From Astragalus membranaceus (Eukaryota > Streptophyta > Magnoliopsida > Fabales > Fabaceae): a stretch of DNA of 64,000 nt. The DNA lies in assembly GCA_039519185.1 (NCBI GenBank), contig CM076848.1, positions 53,718,778-53,782,777 on the forward strand, read 5' to 3'. The first letter of the stretch is position 1. Every line of letters starts with the position of its first letter. Under the pieces are notes generated by a model. The model was not told where the DNA came from. It saw nothing but the letters and a program-made list of their open reading frames with translations, and did no database searches. The position numbers and the translations under genes were made by a program. Shown here one piece after another: positions 1 through 11,434 of this stretch.

Positions 1-116
1 ATTTATCCGGCCCAATTATCAGGCCTGTTAGACATACATTTAGAATAGCCTATTTAAATGCATTAGTGTTTGTACTCTAAATACAATTGAAATAATATTC
101 AGTATATTTTTCTACA
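1..116 (+). repeat. 5' LTR of the copia element, partial
   Basis: Matches 4164-4281 of the 3' LTR with a few substitutions (for example AGTATA versus CGTATA near the end) and ends in CTACA directly before the primer-binding site. The beginning is cut off by the window edge. Confidence 0.85.
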
Positions 117-130
117 TGGTATCACGAGCT
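117..130 (+). other. Primer-binding site of the copia element
   Basis: TGGTATCACGAGCT directly follows the 5' LTR. It resembles the plant copia primer-binding site TGGTATCAGAGC, complementary to the 3' end of initiator tRNA-Met. One inserted base interrupts the match. Confidence 0.75.
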
Positions 131-563
131 CTCGTTTTTGGGAGTCTCGCTTCCGCACAAAAACCCTAGCCGCCATCTCTGCTCTTTTTTTTTTAATTTT
201 TGTTTGCTGCCTTTATTGCAGCTTTTGGCACCTTCATTGTGCCGTTCCCTCTTATATTCAGTTTTGAGCTGTTCATCAATTGTCACTGTTCAAGCGCCTA
301 CTGTTCATCAACCACACACTGTTCACTGTTTGGTACTGTTCACGCAGCCTAGTTTCCCCTCTGTTGCTGTTCATCGCGAGCTGTTATCCGTACAAGTGTT
401 TGTTTATGCACTGTTCTGAATTTTTTTTTGGTTGCTCTGCGTTTGATTGGACGACTATTTACTGCATTTTCTGCACTTTTTGGGGCCTTAGTTTTGCGTG
501 GTGCTTTTGGCTTGTTAGTGGTACCGTCCTTTTTATTAGGTTGTCATCCGTTTCTATTAATTA

Positions 564-3500
564 ATGTCACAGATGGCTGACAAAATTGCTATTGATTACT
601 CTTTATTATTCACCGAGGATGAGGTGAATCGTTTAAAGGCTATACTTGACTCTCACAGTAAGCCTTTTGGATGTTGTTCTCTCTACCAACGACTGACTTG
701 AGTGAATGCTCCCGATCCTTTAATGTTTGCGGTAAAATCCCTAAAGATGCTTGGATTTTGGACTCTGGTGCCACCGATCACATGACTTTCAATTCCGGTT
801 TATTTTCCTCTTATACCTCCTCTAAGATGAATTCTTATGTTACTGTTGCTAATGGTTCTTATGCTCGTATTGATGGCTCTGGGAATGTTAATTTGCAACC
901 TACACTTCAATTACAGGATGTGCTTCATGTTCCCACTCTCTCTCACAATCTAATATCTGTTCGTAAACTCACTCGTGATCAGAATTGTAAAGGAACATGT
1001 TTCACTTCTTATTGTGTTTTACAGGATCTTACCACGGGGAAGACAATTGGAGTTGCCAAGGAAAAGGGAGGGTTATACTACATATCTGATGAACCAAATT
1101 GTTCGAAGGTGTTGGCTTCCTGCTTGCAGACCGAGTCTTTCGAGTCTTCTTCTCATTCTGCCGCACAAATTTGGCTTCAGCACAAGCGTCTTGGTCATCC
1201 TCCATTCTCTTTAGTTAAGTCTATGCTCCCTTATTTGTTTTTACATCATTCGGTTGAGTCTTTTAAATGTGAAGTTTGTGAGTTAGCTAAGCACACTCGT
1301 GTCTCTTTTACTCCTAGTTCCACTAAAAGTGTCGAACCTTCTGATCTTATACATTCTGATGTTAGGGGACCTGCACCTATTTCTAATGTTTCGGGTGCTG
1401 AATGGTTTGTGTCATTTATTGATGATTGTACTCGAGCAACTTGGACTTTTTTGATGAAGGATAAATCAGAAGTACCAGAATTATTTATCAGATTTTATCA
1501 CATGGTGCAAACACAATTTGGCAAAGGCATTAAAAGAATTCGCTCTGACAATGGCAAAGAATATGCCAATCAGAGTCTTTCAAATTTTATCAGTCAACAA
1601 AGAATTCTTCATGAGTTTACATGTGTCGACACCCCACAACAAAATGGTGTCGCAGAAAGAAAGAATCGTCATTTACTTGAAGTTTCTCGAGCCATTCTCT
1701 TCCAAATGGCAGTTCCTAACTCATACTGGGGAGAAGCAGTATTGACTGCTGCCTACTTGATTAATCGGGTCCCATCTTGAATGTTAGGTAATGTCAGTCT
1801 TGTTCAGTTTATGACTTCACGGTTTCCTTCTGTTCCTGTTTTGCAGAGTCTTGAATCTCGAGTGTTTGGTTGTGTTGCTTTTGTCCATGTTCACAAACAA
1901 CACCGAAGTAAGTTGGACTCCCGTGCAGTCAGATGCATTTTTGTGGGTTATCCTCTCGACAAGAAAGGATATAAATGTTATCATCCTCCTAGTCGTAAGT
2001 ACTTTATCTCTAAAGATGTCACGTTTCATGAGAATGTATCCTACTTCACCCGTCCTCAGCTTCAGGGGGAGAGCATTCATGATGATTTGAAATCTGAGTC
2101 TGAGTTTCTATTCCTACCTGAGTTGCCTGTGACTCCTGTCTTAAGTCCTACTACTAGTCCTACTTCCACAAGTCCAACTATTGAGTCTCCTACTTCTATT
2201 TTGGTTCCTCCTTTGTCTTCTGTTTTGCAGGAACCATCATCTTCGACACCAGCAAACACTAAGGCTAGTGAGCCAATTATGGTGTATCAGAGAAGAAGTA
2301 AGCCCGACCTGCTCCAGACACAGCCTCAATTGCCTGAACCGGAGGTAAGTACTGAAATTAACCCTCCTATTAGTGATTCCCACGGTTTTGACACTAATGA
2401 CACTGATACAGATGATTTGCCTATTGCTTTGAGGAAATGGAAAAGGTCTTGTGCCAAATACCCTATTTCTCAATTTGTCTCCACTACAAATCTTTCTGTG
2501 CAGCATCAGAGTTTTATTTCAGCTGTTAACTCTAATAATCCCATCATCTGTTCAAGAAGCATTCAAAGATAGAAATTGGGTCCAAGCCATGGATGAGGAA
2601 ATGAAGCACTTGAGAGACCAGGAGGCAAGAAGCCCGTTGGTTGCAAGTGGATCTATACAGTCAAGCACAGATCAGATGGTACTATTGATCGGTACAAGGC
2701 AAGACTAGTGGCTAAAGAATTCTCTCAGACCTATGGCATTGATTATGAGGAGACTTTTGCTCCTGTGGCAAAGATGAGCACTGTTCAGATCTTACTATCA
2801 CTTGGTACCCACTCCGGGTGGGAACTAAACCAATTTGATGTCAAAAATGTATTCTTGCATGGAGATTTAGAGGAGGTGTATATGGAGATTCTTCCAGGAT
2901 TTGGTTCAAAAGAGGGAACAAACAAGGTGTGCCGATTAAGGAAAGCTTTATATGGGCTAAAACAGTCTCCTCGAGCATGGTTTGGGAGATTTACAAAGGC
3001 AATGGTGTACTTAGGCTATAAGCAAAGCCAAGGAGATCACACTCTTTTCTTCAAACATTCAAAAGATGGAAAATTGACTATACTTCTTGTTTATGTTGAT
3101 GATATCATTATTACAGGTGACGATTTGACTGAGAGACAGCTACTCAAAGAGAAATTATCAGCAGTGTTTGAAATGAAGGACCTTGGGCAACTTAAGAATT
3201 TCTTGGGAATCGAGGTAGCCTACCCAAAAGAAGGCATTTTTATCTCTCAAAGAAAGTATGTGCTTGACCTATTGCAGGAAACTGGAAAACTTGGATGCAA
3301 ACCTACAAGTGTTCCTATAGAGCAGAATCACAAAATTAGCTTTGAAGAAGAAGGTGTCAAAGTTGACAAGGTCCAATATCAGATATTGGTGGGAAAATTG
3401 ATTTACTTGGCACACAGTAGACCTGATTTGGCTTATGCAGTCAGTGTGGTGAGCCAATTCATTCATGATCCGAGGGTGAGACATTTGCAGACTGTTGATC

Positions 3501-4129
3501 GTATTCTTCAATATCTCAAAGCCTCTCCAGGAAAGGGACTATTGTTCAAAAGAGGTGGGAGCTTAACTATGGAGGCTTATACTGATGCCGACTATGCAGG
3601 TTCAATAAATGATAGAAGATCTACTTCAGGTTATTGCACCTTCTTATGTGGGAACCTTGTTACTTGGAGGAGTAACAAGCAAAATGTAGTGGCTCGATCA
3701 AGTGCTGAGGCTGAATTTAGAGCTTTGGCACAAGGAATCTGTGAACTATTGTGGATGAAGATTGTACTAAATGACTTGAAGATACAATATGAAGGTCTTA
3801 TGAAGTTATTTTGCGATAATAAATCGGCTATCAGTATTGCTCATAATCCCATTCAACATGACAAGACGAAGCATATAGAGATAGATCGTCACTTCATTAA
3901 GGAAAAGCTTGAGAGCGGGTTAATAACTACAACTTACATTCCTACCGGACACCAATTGGCAGATGTGTTAACCAAGGGCTTGCCAACAGAGCATTTCAAA
4001 GAACTTACATCCAAGCTGGTGAATAGATATCTTAATGATAGATATCTATTCACCAGCTTGAGGGGGAGTGTTGTAAATAGTGTAATTTGTAATTATTTAT
4101 CCGGCCCGTTAGACTTACATTTAGAATAG
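564..4129 (+). pseudogene. Copia gag-pol remnant (gag deleted; protease, integrase, RT, RNase H)
   Basis: An ATG at 564 opens about 45 codons of gag N-terminus, then a stop; the rest of gag and its zinc knuckle are missing. The frame 671-1780 carries the protease motif DSGATDHMT, a GAG-pre-integrase segment (HKRLGHPP) and the integrase core (HSDVRGP, SDNGKEY, QQNGVAERKNR). A TGA at 1778-1780 interrupts integrase. The next frame (1781-2572) carries the integrase C-terminal part (VGYPLDKKGYKCY) and the acidic, proline-rich linker. A frame break near 2570-2708 hits the start of reverse transcriptase. The frame 2708-4129 has the RT catalytic YVDD, the copia segment ALYGLKQSPRAW and RNase H (SSAEAEFRALA, DNKSAI, KHIEIDRHF). 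At least three lesions make it a pseudogene. Confidence 0.92.
4012..4060. repeat. Perfect 21-bp inverted repeat at the end of copia pol
   Basis: Arms 4012-4032 and 4040-4060 are exact reverse complements around a 7-base loop (TAATGAT). The hairpin covers the last part of the RNase H frame and directly abuts the polypurine tract. The right arm looks like the usual end of copia pol, so the left arm is probably an inverted copy of it. Confidence 0.9.
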
Positions 4130-4281
4130 CCTATTTAAATGCATTAGTGTTTGTATTTTGTAATTATTTATCCGGCCCAATTATCAGGCCCGTTAGACTT
4201 ACATTTAAAATAGCCTATTTAAATGCATTTGTGTTTGAACTCTAAATACAATTGAAATAATATTCCGTATATTTTTCTACA
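4069..4281 (+). repeat. 3' LTR with an internal tandem duplication
   Basis: Begins TGTTGTAAATAG just after the purine tract and ends CTACA. A block of about 71 bp starting GTAATTATTTATCCGG at 4089 repeats at 4160. The first copy lacks 13 bp (AATTATCAGGCCC) present in the second copy and in the visible 5' LTR. Confidence 0.88.
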
Positions 4282-4610
4282 TTAAAGTTTTAATTTATCT
4301 AATCAAATAAGGTACATACCTTATAGTTGTTCTCTATGGTGACAAGAATGTGCACAGTGGTGTAGTCTAGATAAAATGATAGGAAGTGGGTGAAAAACTA
4401 TGTTGGTGTTTTTCGATGATACGATGATACACTGATTTACAGCTTAGACCAACAAGGCTCACTTGGTGCGTTTGAGACTCATTCATCAACTATCGCTGGT
4501 TTAGTTCTGTTGGAGTTACAAAATAAAATGTTTTATTGTTTCTGATCCATTCCTCATTTTGTCCAATTAGAGGGATATTTATTTCTTTGTATTTATTTAT
4601 TTGTCAATAG

Positions 4611-7515
4611 GGCTCCTATTGGGCAAGGATATGGCTTGACTGAAACATTTGCTGGGGCTGCCTTCTCTGAGTGGGATGATAGCAGTGTAGGGCGTGTTGG
4701 CCCACCTCTTCCTTGTTGCAATATTAAGGTATGCCAAATATCTCATTAACAAACCAACCTCTACTTATTTATAGATGTTGCATTGAATTATTGTAATGGA
4801 CTAATGGTCATTAATAAATATAATTTTCATGCTGGTGAGTAATAAAACTTATTGGACTTCGAAGATCAGTAAGAAGTTTGTAACATCTCCGGAAAAATAA
4901 ATTACTGTTGGGATTTATTTTTGTTTTGTATTTTTATGATGTATAATAAGAGCAGTGTAGTAAGTATCGTACGATACGTGGGATACGTATCGCGATACGA
5001 TACGAAAACACCCTCCAACGATACGAATCGCAGGGCGTATCGAAAATGTTGCCGTATCGCGCCGTATCGGAAGAATCGCGCGATACGCAGGTGAATCGCA
5101 CGGTACAAGGCCGCCGCGGGTTATGCAGGAAATCGGGTCGGGTCACGCAAACCCGATTCCAACAGAGCCTATTTTAGGGTTTTTTTCGCGTTTTTTCTTA
5201 AATTTGGTTTCAATTGGGCCGACTAACTTAAGTTTGGTTTCAATTGGGCTTTTTTATTTATCTGGAACTGTAAATTTAGGTTTTACAGTTGCAACAGAGA
5301 GTTGAATGACTTGAAACGTTTTTGACAGAGAGGAGAGTTGTAAGTTGAATCGTTTACTGACTCTTCAAACAGCCTCAATCGTTTACTCTCCCTCTTCAGT
5401 CTTCTTTATATTATTACCTCTCCATTCAGTCAGTTCCTCAATCGTTTACTCCCCCTCTCCTTTATATTATTACCTCTTCAGTCTTCAAACAGTTCCCCAC
5501 GTTCTGGTTCTATTAAAATCCCATTACTTTTTAAGTTTTTCAACTATTGTATTCACTAATGGGAAAGCCTACGAAGAGAGAGATTGATATCACATGGAGC
5601 CATTGGTTTTTTTTGTTGATGACTTTATTTTGGAGTTTATATATGATATATTATATCATATTGTTTTGCTTATGCTATTTGTTTTTTACTAAATTTGTCA
5701 TTTTTGTATTGTTCATGTATCTTACGATACACGATACGATATACGATACAAAAAAATGGCAAAACGATACATGATACGTATCCCCCGATTTAACTACCAT
5801 GAATAAGAGACTTAGACCACATTTGTTCCTAAAACCTTAAGGTAATAGGGTATTGGTATAGCCTCTTATATACTCTTTATTTTGTTAGATATTAGGCGAT
5901 GTGAGGCTATCTTGCACTTGGATACCCAACAATTACATATCTCTTAAGCTGTAATAGTATTCGCAATTGGTCTATACCTATTATGAGCCTCAAATGAGGG
6001 GGAAATTTGATATCATTTTTAACCTGGTTCTATAGCTTGTATCTTGGGAAGAAGGAGGGTATAGAGTGTCAGATAAACCAATGCCAAGAGGAGAGATTGT
6101 AGTTGGGGGATTCAGTGTGACAGCTGGTTATTTCAAGAATCAAGAAAAAACTGATGAAGTGTTCAAGGTAATTTTCACACTGAATGAAAGTTATGTGCAT
6201 CTTCCTTTTTCATTTTCTTTGAATGCTCTTAAATCTGCTCTTTGAATTTTCTTTCAATTTACTGCAGGTTGATGAGAAAGGTATGCGCTGGTTCTATACG
6301 GGCGACATTGGTCAATTCCATCCTGATGGGTGCCTCGAAATCATAGATAGGAAGAAGGATATTGTGAAACTTCAACATGGAGAATATATTTCTCTTGGAA
6401 AGGTGACTCAAACTATACCTTGTCATTGTGGAACCTGGTTGAAGTTACCTACACAAGATTCACGGTAAAATTTTCAGGGTTTTTACATTGTGCTTAATTT
6501 TTTTTACTTATGGCAGGTTGAGGCAGCACTGGCATCATGTGATTATGTGGATAGTATAATGGTTCATGCAGACCCCTTTCACAGTTACTGTGTTGCTCTA
6601 GTTGTTCCTCCACAAAAGTTGCTGGAAAAGTGGGCCCAACAAGCAGGTATTGAATACAAAGATTTTCCTGATCTGTGTAACAAACCTGAAGCTGTCAAAG
6701 AGGTCCTTCAGTCCATTTCCAAGGTTAGCTCAGCTACTTGTTTTCTGGTTATCGAGGATATAACCTATAGGTTATTCAATTACCATTTATCATTTTACAG
6801 GCAAAGTAAATTTTTTTGCAAATTTCCACACTATGTAATACACGCACTGTATAAATTTTATCTTCATTAATTAGGCTCTTTAAATATTTAAGGAAAAAAT
6901 AAATATCGTATTAAACTATGTAATGCAAGACTATCTTGGAGTCGACACATAAAGAAGCCACCATTATAAAATGCAAATTGGAGATCACATCACACCACAA
7001 GTTGCATACTAGATATTAAACAATCCGAGCCTCTACCCAAGAACTTAAGCTTTTCGGAGAATTGGTCCTTGACATGGTATTCGACTTCGAGGCTTTATGA
7101 TCACATGGTCAAAAGTGTGATCATTGCTGCCACCATTCTTGTAAATGTTTATTTTTAGTACAAGGTATATGGCCTCTCATCAATGTTGAGGAAACATTCA
7201 CTTGGTATCTGTTCTTCTGGTTGACCTGTCAGACTCACAGCAATGACAAGGCATTATTTGCACTTAGTATAAATGAATTTTTAGGAGGTAACAAGGTAAT
7301 AACACTTGTATGTGATGAATATATGGTTCATCTTACTTTGCTTATTTCAGGTTGCAAAAGCTGGGAAGCTGGAAAAAACTGAAATTCCTGCCAAGGTTAA
7401 GTTACTGCCTGATCCATGGACACCCGAATCTGGATTAGTCACTGCTGCTCTCAAGTTAAAGAGAGAACAACTGAAAGCAAAATTCAAAGATGATCTAGAG
7501 AAGTTGTATGCATAA
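4611..7515 (+). CDS. LACS: Long-chain acyl-CoA synthetase, C-terminal exons (LACS8/LACS9 type)
   Basis: Exons at 4611-4728, 6036-6167, 6268-6402, 6517-6723 and 7351-7515 (TAA) join in frame with GT/AG borders and give about 251 residues of the C-terminal half of an AMP-forming acyl-CoA synthetase. The enzyme activates long-chain fatty acids to acyl-CoA with ATP; plant LACS8/9 members act in ER or plastid-envelope membranes. Visible motifs: the adenylate-forming signature IGQGYGLTET, then TGDIGQFHPDGCLEIIDRKK with the hinge and ribose-binding Asp, then KLQHGEYISLGKVEAAL, and a C-terminal domain ending EKLYA. Earlier exons lie left of the window beyond the copia insertion. The 1.3-kb intron after the first exon holds an 849-bp hAT-type element. 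The seen exons carry no stops or frame breaks, so the gene may be functional if the copia-bearing intron is spliced. Assignment to LACS8 versus LACS9 is not certain. Confidence 0.93.
4953..5801. mobile_element. Non-autonomous hAT-type element with CGATACG subterminal repeats
   Basis: Perfect 8-bp target duplication AATAAGAG at 4945-4952 and 5802-5809. Terminal inverted repeats are imperfect (CAGTGTAGTAAGTATCG versus CATGGTAGTTAAATCGG). Both subterminal regions are packed with GATACG/CGTATC motifs, dense at 4965-5100 and again at 5722-5790. An 8-bp duplication and clustered subterminal repeats fit the hAT superfamily. No transposase coding is visible. It lies inside a LACS intron. Confidence 0.8.
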
Positions 7516-7683
7516 AATACTTAACGTCTTGTCAATGCATAATCTATTGCAGGTGTATTTTATGTAACACATGGCATAACGAAAACATACTTCACATAAT
7601 ACTTTTTATCGACACTCTGTTGGATTGCTCTGTAAATTATGTGCTGATATAATCATGCCAAGTCATGTCTATCATAGTTAATA

Positions 7684-7861
7684 CTCCCCTCTTAATGACA
7701 TTGGGAAGATAAATTAGTAGAGTTATGATAAGAGATATTATTAAATAATGAAGGGTATGGTAGGAAAAGAAACATTAATGTTTCATTGATATTCTAAAAA
7801 GTCATGTATTATGAGACAATTTTTTTTGGCTAGAAAGGCATATAATATGGGACAAAGGGAG
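7684..7861. mobile_element. Stowaway-like MITE
   Basis: Starts CTCCCCTCTTAATG after a TA, and ends GGGACAAAGGGAG before a TA. This is the CTCCCT...AGGGAG end type and TA duplication of Stowaway (Tc1/mariner) MITEs. The internal inverted repeat is weak. It lies about 170 bp past the LACS stop codon, probably in or near the 3' UTR. Confidence 0.55.
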
Positions 7862-8315
7862 TAGTTTACTGACAACCATCTGACATGAAATGCATATCCA
7901 TGATGTTTGTGTGATCATGGATGGATTCCATGCGCCAAGACCCTTGTGTCTTTCCTTCCTTGGATATATTCTATGCTCTATGCTCGATATTACGCCACTT
8001 AAACCATCTTTTAAAAAACTCAATATTAGGCAAAACTATTGTGTATCACAATGCCGAAGCCGTATTCAATCCCGCTGCTTCGCCTTTGTCGCAATGCCAA
8101 CCACCATCATTCCATTCATTGTTTTGGTCAAACCTTTACGCCACAGTTGATCACAACTATGCACAAGCAGTAGCACAGTCGTGCCTCTACTGTCCTGCCG
8201 TTTTCACTCGCCTCTGCGACAACCACAATTCTCATTGCCACCGTTTCAATAGCTGCTACTGGAGTTTAGCTTTTGCTGTTATAAGATATAAGTTTGTTAA
8301 TAGTTTATTAGTAGT

Positions 8316-8803
8316 CTATGAAGCACAAACACCTCTGAGATTAGACATGTTCTGATGTCTGACACGTGTCAATGTCCGACACCCGTACGACACTCGTACG
8401 ACACGTGTCCGACACCTCAGACAAGTGTCCTAAAAAAATCTTTTTTTTGCTTCGACACATCTTAGACACTTCTTGAACACTTCTGAGACACTTCTACAAA
8501 GTTTAAAGAAGTGTCAAAGTAGTGATAATCAAGGAAGGGTTAAAAATATTAAATTTAATTACATCATTTTTAGCTTATCGATATACTAGATGGATAATGA
8601 ATGTGGAAAACTATCTTATTTTGTTTAAGAACTTTTATTGTTATGAAATAAATTGCTCAATTTAAATTTTTATAGGTAATATTCATATTTTATTTAATTA
8701 TAATAAATAAATAATTATATATGTGCGATGTCCTGGTGTCCTATATTTTGGTCATTAGCGGTGTCTGCGTGTCCGGTGTCGTGTGAGAGTGTGTGCTTCA
8801 TAG
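8316..8803. mobile_element. Small hAT-type element with GACAC/GTGTC subterminal repeats
   Basis: Perfect 8-bp target duplication TTAGTAGT at 8308-8315 and 8804-8811. Terminal inverted repeats are CTATGAAGCACAAACAC and, on the other strand, CTATGAAGCACACACTC. Subterminal arrays of GACACGTGTC-like motifs fill 8357-8430 and 8756-8790. It is 488 bp and non-coding. Confidence 0.85.
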
Positions 8804-8811
8804 TTAGTAGT

Positions 8812-10033
8812 TAGTTTTTCTTTTATTTTTTTAAACAAAGTTATCATTCATGATCTTTAAATGATCTTATTACAAAAGCTCTAAAAAGCTCAACTATATA
8901 CACTACAGTACTCAAACAAATTCAAAAGTTCTAAAAAGCTTTAAATGATCTTTATCATCATCATCATCGGTTGCTGATCTTGTTATCATCCATCCCTTGT
9001 TCTGGTGTTGGTACGAAGGACAGAGCAGGTTGCTGATCTTGTTACCACCGATTAGAACAACAGAGCAGTAGCAGCAGGTTGGTTACACATTTTTGTTTTT
9101 ACGTACCAGAAGGAAAGACACAAAGGCCTTTGCACCATGGAATCTGTTTCAACTATCCGCCATGTAATGATAGTATCTAAATGTTTATGATAAGACTTTT
9201 ATATGCTTCATCAACTAGATCGCAAAACAATATGGAAAGAGAAAGAAGCAAATAAGTCGGCCATAAATAAATCAAGGCTCATCCTAAAATTAAGGGAAAT
9301 TTTTAATATTTATATATAATGAAAGTTTTCCGTTAACCGGCTTTTTGATGTATTATTTTTTAGATTACGCTCTTCAGCCAATCAAAAATTTTAAAATTTA
9401 TAAAGTAAAACAAGAAATGATATAGCTCATGATTTTGGCAACTAACCTTTTAACGTTTCTTAACTTTCAAATTGTTTAAGTTTACTTTCTATCTAAAATA
9501 AAATAAAAAGAGAGTAATAGTAGATAATTGAAAAACAATAGGTAATTACAGATATTAGCTTTTTTTTTTTAAGTTTTTTATAGAACAATTTTATCCTTAT
9601 TCAAGTGAACTTTTTAATATTTAGTATTTAATAAAATTATATTTAAATGTAAGTTTACATAACAAAAAAGTAAAATGTAAAACAAAATTAAATTTAAACC
9701 AACATTACTAAACACAAAACATTAAAATATTGTTTATTTAAAAAGACAAAACATTAAAATATATACACAATGATGAATAATAAAAAATGTGGAAGGATAA
9801 ACAACAATGTTCTGTTTTTTCGCTAGTATATTATAAGGGAAGCTACATGCCAACTTGTGTGCACTTTTACATTCTAGAAAGTGTTTAATTACATGAACAC
9901 AGAAGTTACATGCCAACTTATGTGCACTTTTACATCCAGCTTGTGTGCACTTTTACATTCTAGAAAGTGTGTAATTACAAGAAGAAAAATGTGGCCCAAT
10001 TTTATTGGCAAGCTAGTTATGAATGAACTTTTA
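8812..10033. other. AT-rich intergenic stretch, no gene seen
   Basis: No supported gene. A short local duplication occurs at 9841-9980: a block reading ATGCCAACTTGTGTGCACTTTTACAT, ending near TCTAGAAAGTGT, appears two to three times with variation. The rest is AT-rich spacer. Confidence 0.6.
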
Positions 10034-10460
10034 CACTACAAGAAATTCGCCTTTTTACCGGCGGTTTTTTCCGGCGGATTTAATCCTTCTGTACGGTTCT
10101 GACGGAAATATGCATTTTCCGATGGAAAAACTAAATTTTTCGGCGGATTTTTTTGTCAGTAAATTTCCGGTGGATTATTTCGTCGAAAAAGGTTTAAAAA
10201 AATCCGCCGGTACTGGAGGTTTCTGGCGGAAACGAAAACCGCCGGAAATTTTAAAATTCAAATTCAGCCGGTACATGACGTTTATGGCGGAACTGAATCC
10301 GCCGGTACCGCCAAATGGAAATTTGAATTTTAAAATCCGCCGATAATGTTCTTTTCAGACGGATCTCGAAAACGAGGCGGGATTTTTGATCTTGAAAAAT
10401 CCACCGGTAATGGTCCTTAGCGGCGGATCGGATCCACCGGTAAGGTCACTCTGAAATTAT
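10034..10460 (+). mobile_element. CACTA (En/Spm) transposon end with subterminal repeats
   Basis: CACTACAAGAAATTCGCC at 10034 is the classic CACTA terminus. It is followed by about 400 bp of direct and inverted GCCGG/CCGGCGGA motifs, as in CACTA subterminal transposase-binding regions. A TATA-like TATAAATACC follows at about 10459. The matching GTAGTG end and a transposase were not found in the next few kilobases, so this is probably a truncated or one-ended copy. Confidence 0.75.
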
Positions 10461-11305
10461 AAATACCTTCCCATTCCCATCCCTTACTCCATATCTCTCA
10501 TTTCTCTCATAGTCTCCCACACTCTCATTTCTCTCCTCTTCTCCCATATACTCTCATTTCTCTCCTCTTCTCCCATACTCTCATTTCTTTCATTTCGCTC
10601 ATCTTCTCCCGTTCTTGCAAATTTTTAACGGCATGTTTCTAAATAAATATTAGTTATATGTTTTGTTTAATTTTTTATTTTATAACATATGAGTTATTTA
10701 ACATTTCTGATTTATTTGTTTAGGATTGGCTTAGAGCTTCATGAGATATTCGTTGGAGGAAATCCGGAATTAGCATAAAGCGAGAGACTTCTCTTCACTT
10801 CTGGTTAGTTATCAAGTCATTTGTTATTAGATATTTTAGTGATGCGTTAATATGTTAGTAACGTTTGTTAATTATAATTATTTAGTAAGTGGTACGTTAA
10901 TAATATGTTAGTAATGTTAGTTAATTAGTTGGTAAATAGTTAGTAAAATTAGTTAAATTGAAATTATTTGTAAAAATAAATAAATTTTATTTGGTATAAT
11001 CTAAGCTATAAGAAAAATATATTATATTATAAGAAAAATATATTTTATTTGGTATAATTAGATTGAAATTATTTATAAAAAAAATAAATTTCATTTGTGA
11101 TTATCTACGCTGTAAGAAAAATATATTTATTTATGTTATAAGAAAATATATTGTGTAAATATATTTAATATGTACTATTTATACAAACTAATTAGATTGT
11201 GATTATTTAGTTCAAGAAAATAAAGTTTGTTTGATATTAATCTATTTTATATTTTTATAAATTTATTTAATTTGTTTTATTAGTTACGCTAAATATATAT
11301 GTTTT

Positions 11306-11369
<64 letters not shown>

Positions 11370-11402
11370 GCATTTAGTTTATTTAATTTAAATACATTTT
11401 AG

Positions 11403-11434
<32 letters not shown>

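Larger units (their letters stand above)
1..4281 (+). mobile_element. Ty1/copia LTR retrotransposon, degenerate, left end outside window
   Basis: A Ty1/copia element in the sense orientation of the surrounding LACS gene. The window opens inside its 5' LTR, which ends at 116 in CTACA. A primer-binding site (TGGTATCACGAGC, close to the initiator-tRNA-Met type) follows at 117. Pol remnants cover 671-4129, a purine tract (GAGGGGGAG) lies just before 4069, and the 3' LTR is 4069-4281. The gag is almost entirely deleted and pol is interrupted, so the element is not autonomous. The next downstream gene piece is a LACS exon at 4611 that begins in mid-protein, so the insertion is in a LACS intron, assuming the upstream exons lie left of the window. 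The target duplication cannot be checked because the left boundary is missing. Confidence 0.93.

Noticed and set aside
138..564. Two short reading frames (93 and 94 residues) in the copia leader
   Set aside because: They overlap each other between LTR and gag, are rich in Cys/Phe/Leu/Ser from CT-rich DNA and match no gag start; untranslated leader is the simpler reading.
7801..8355. Overlapping frames on both strands after the LACS gene
   Set aside because: No family resemblance, they overlap each other on opposite strands, and one runs into the small hAT element; shadows of spacer.
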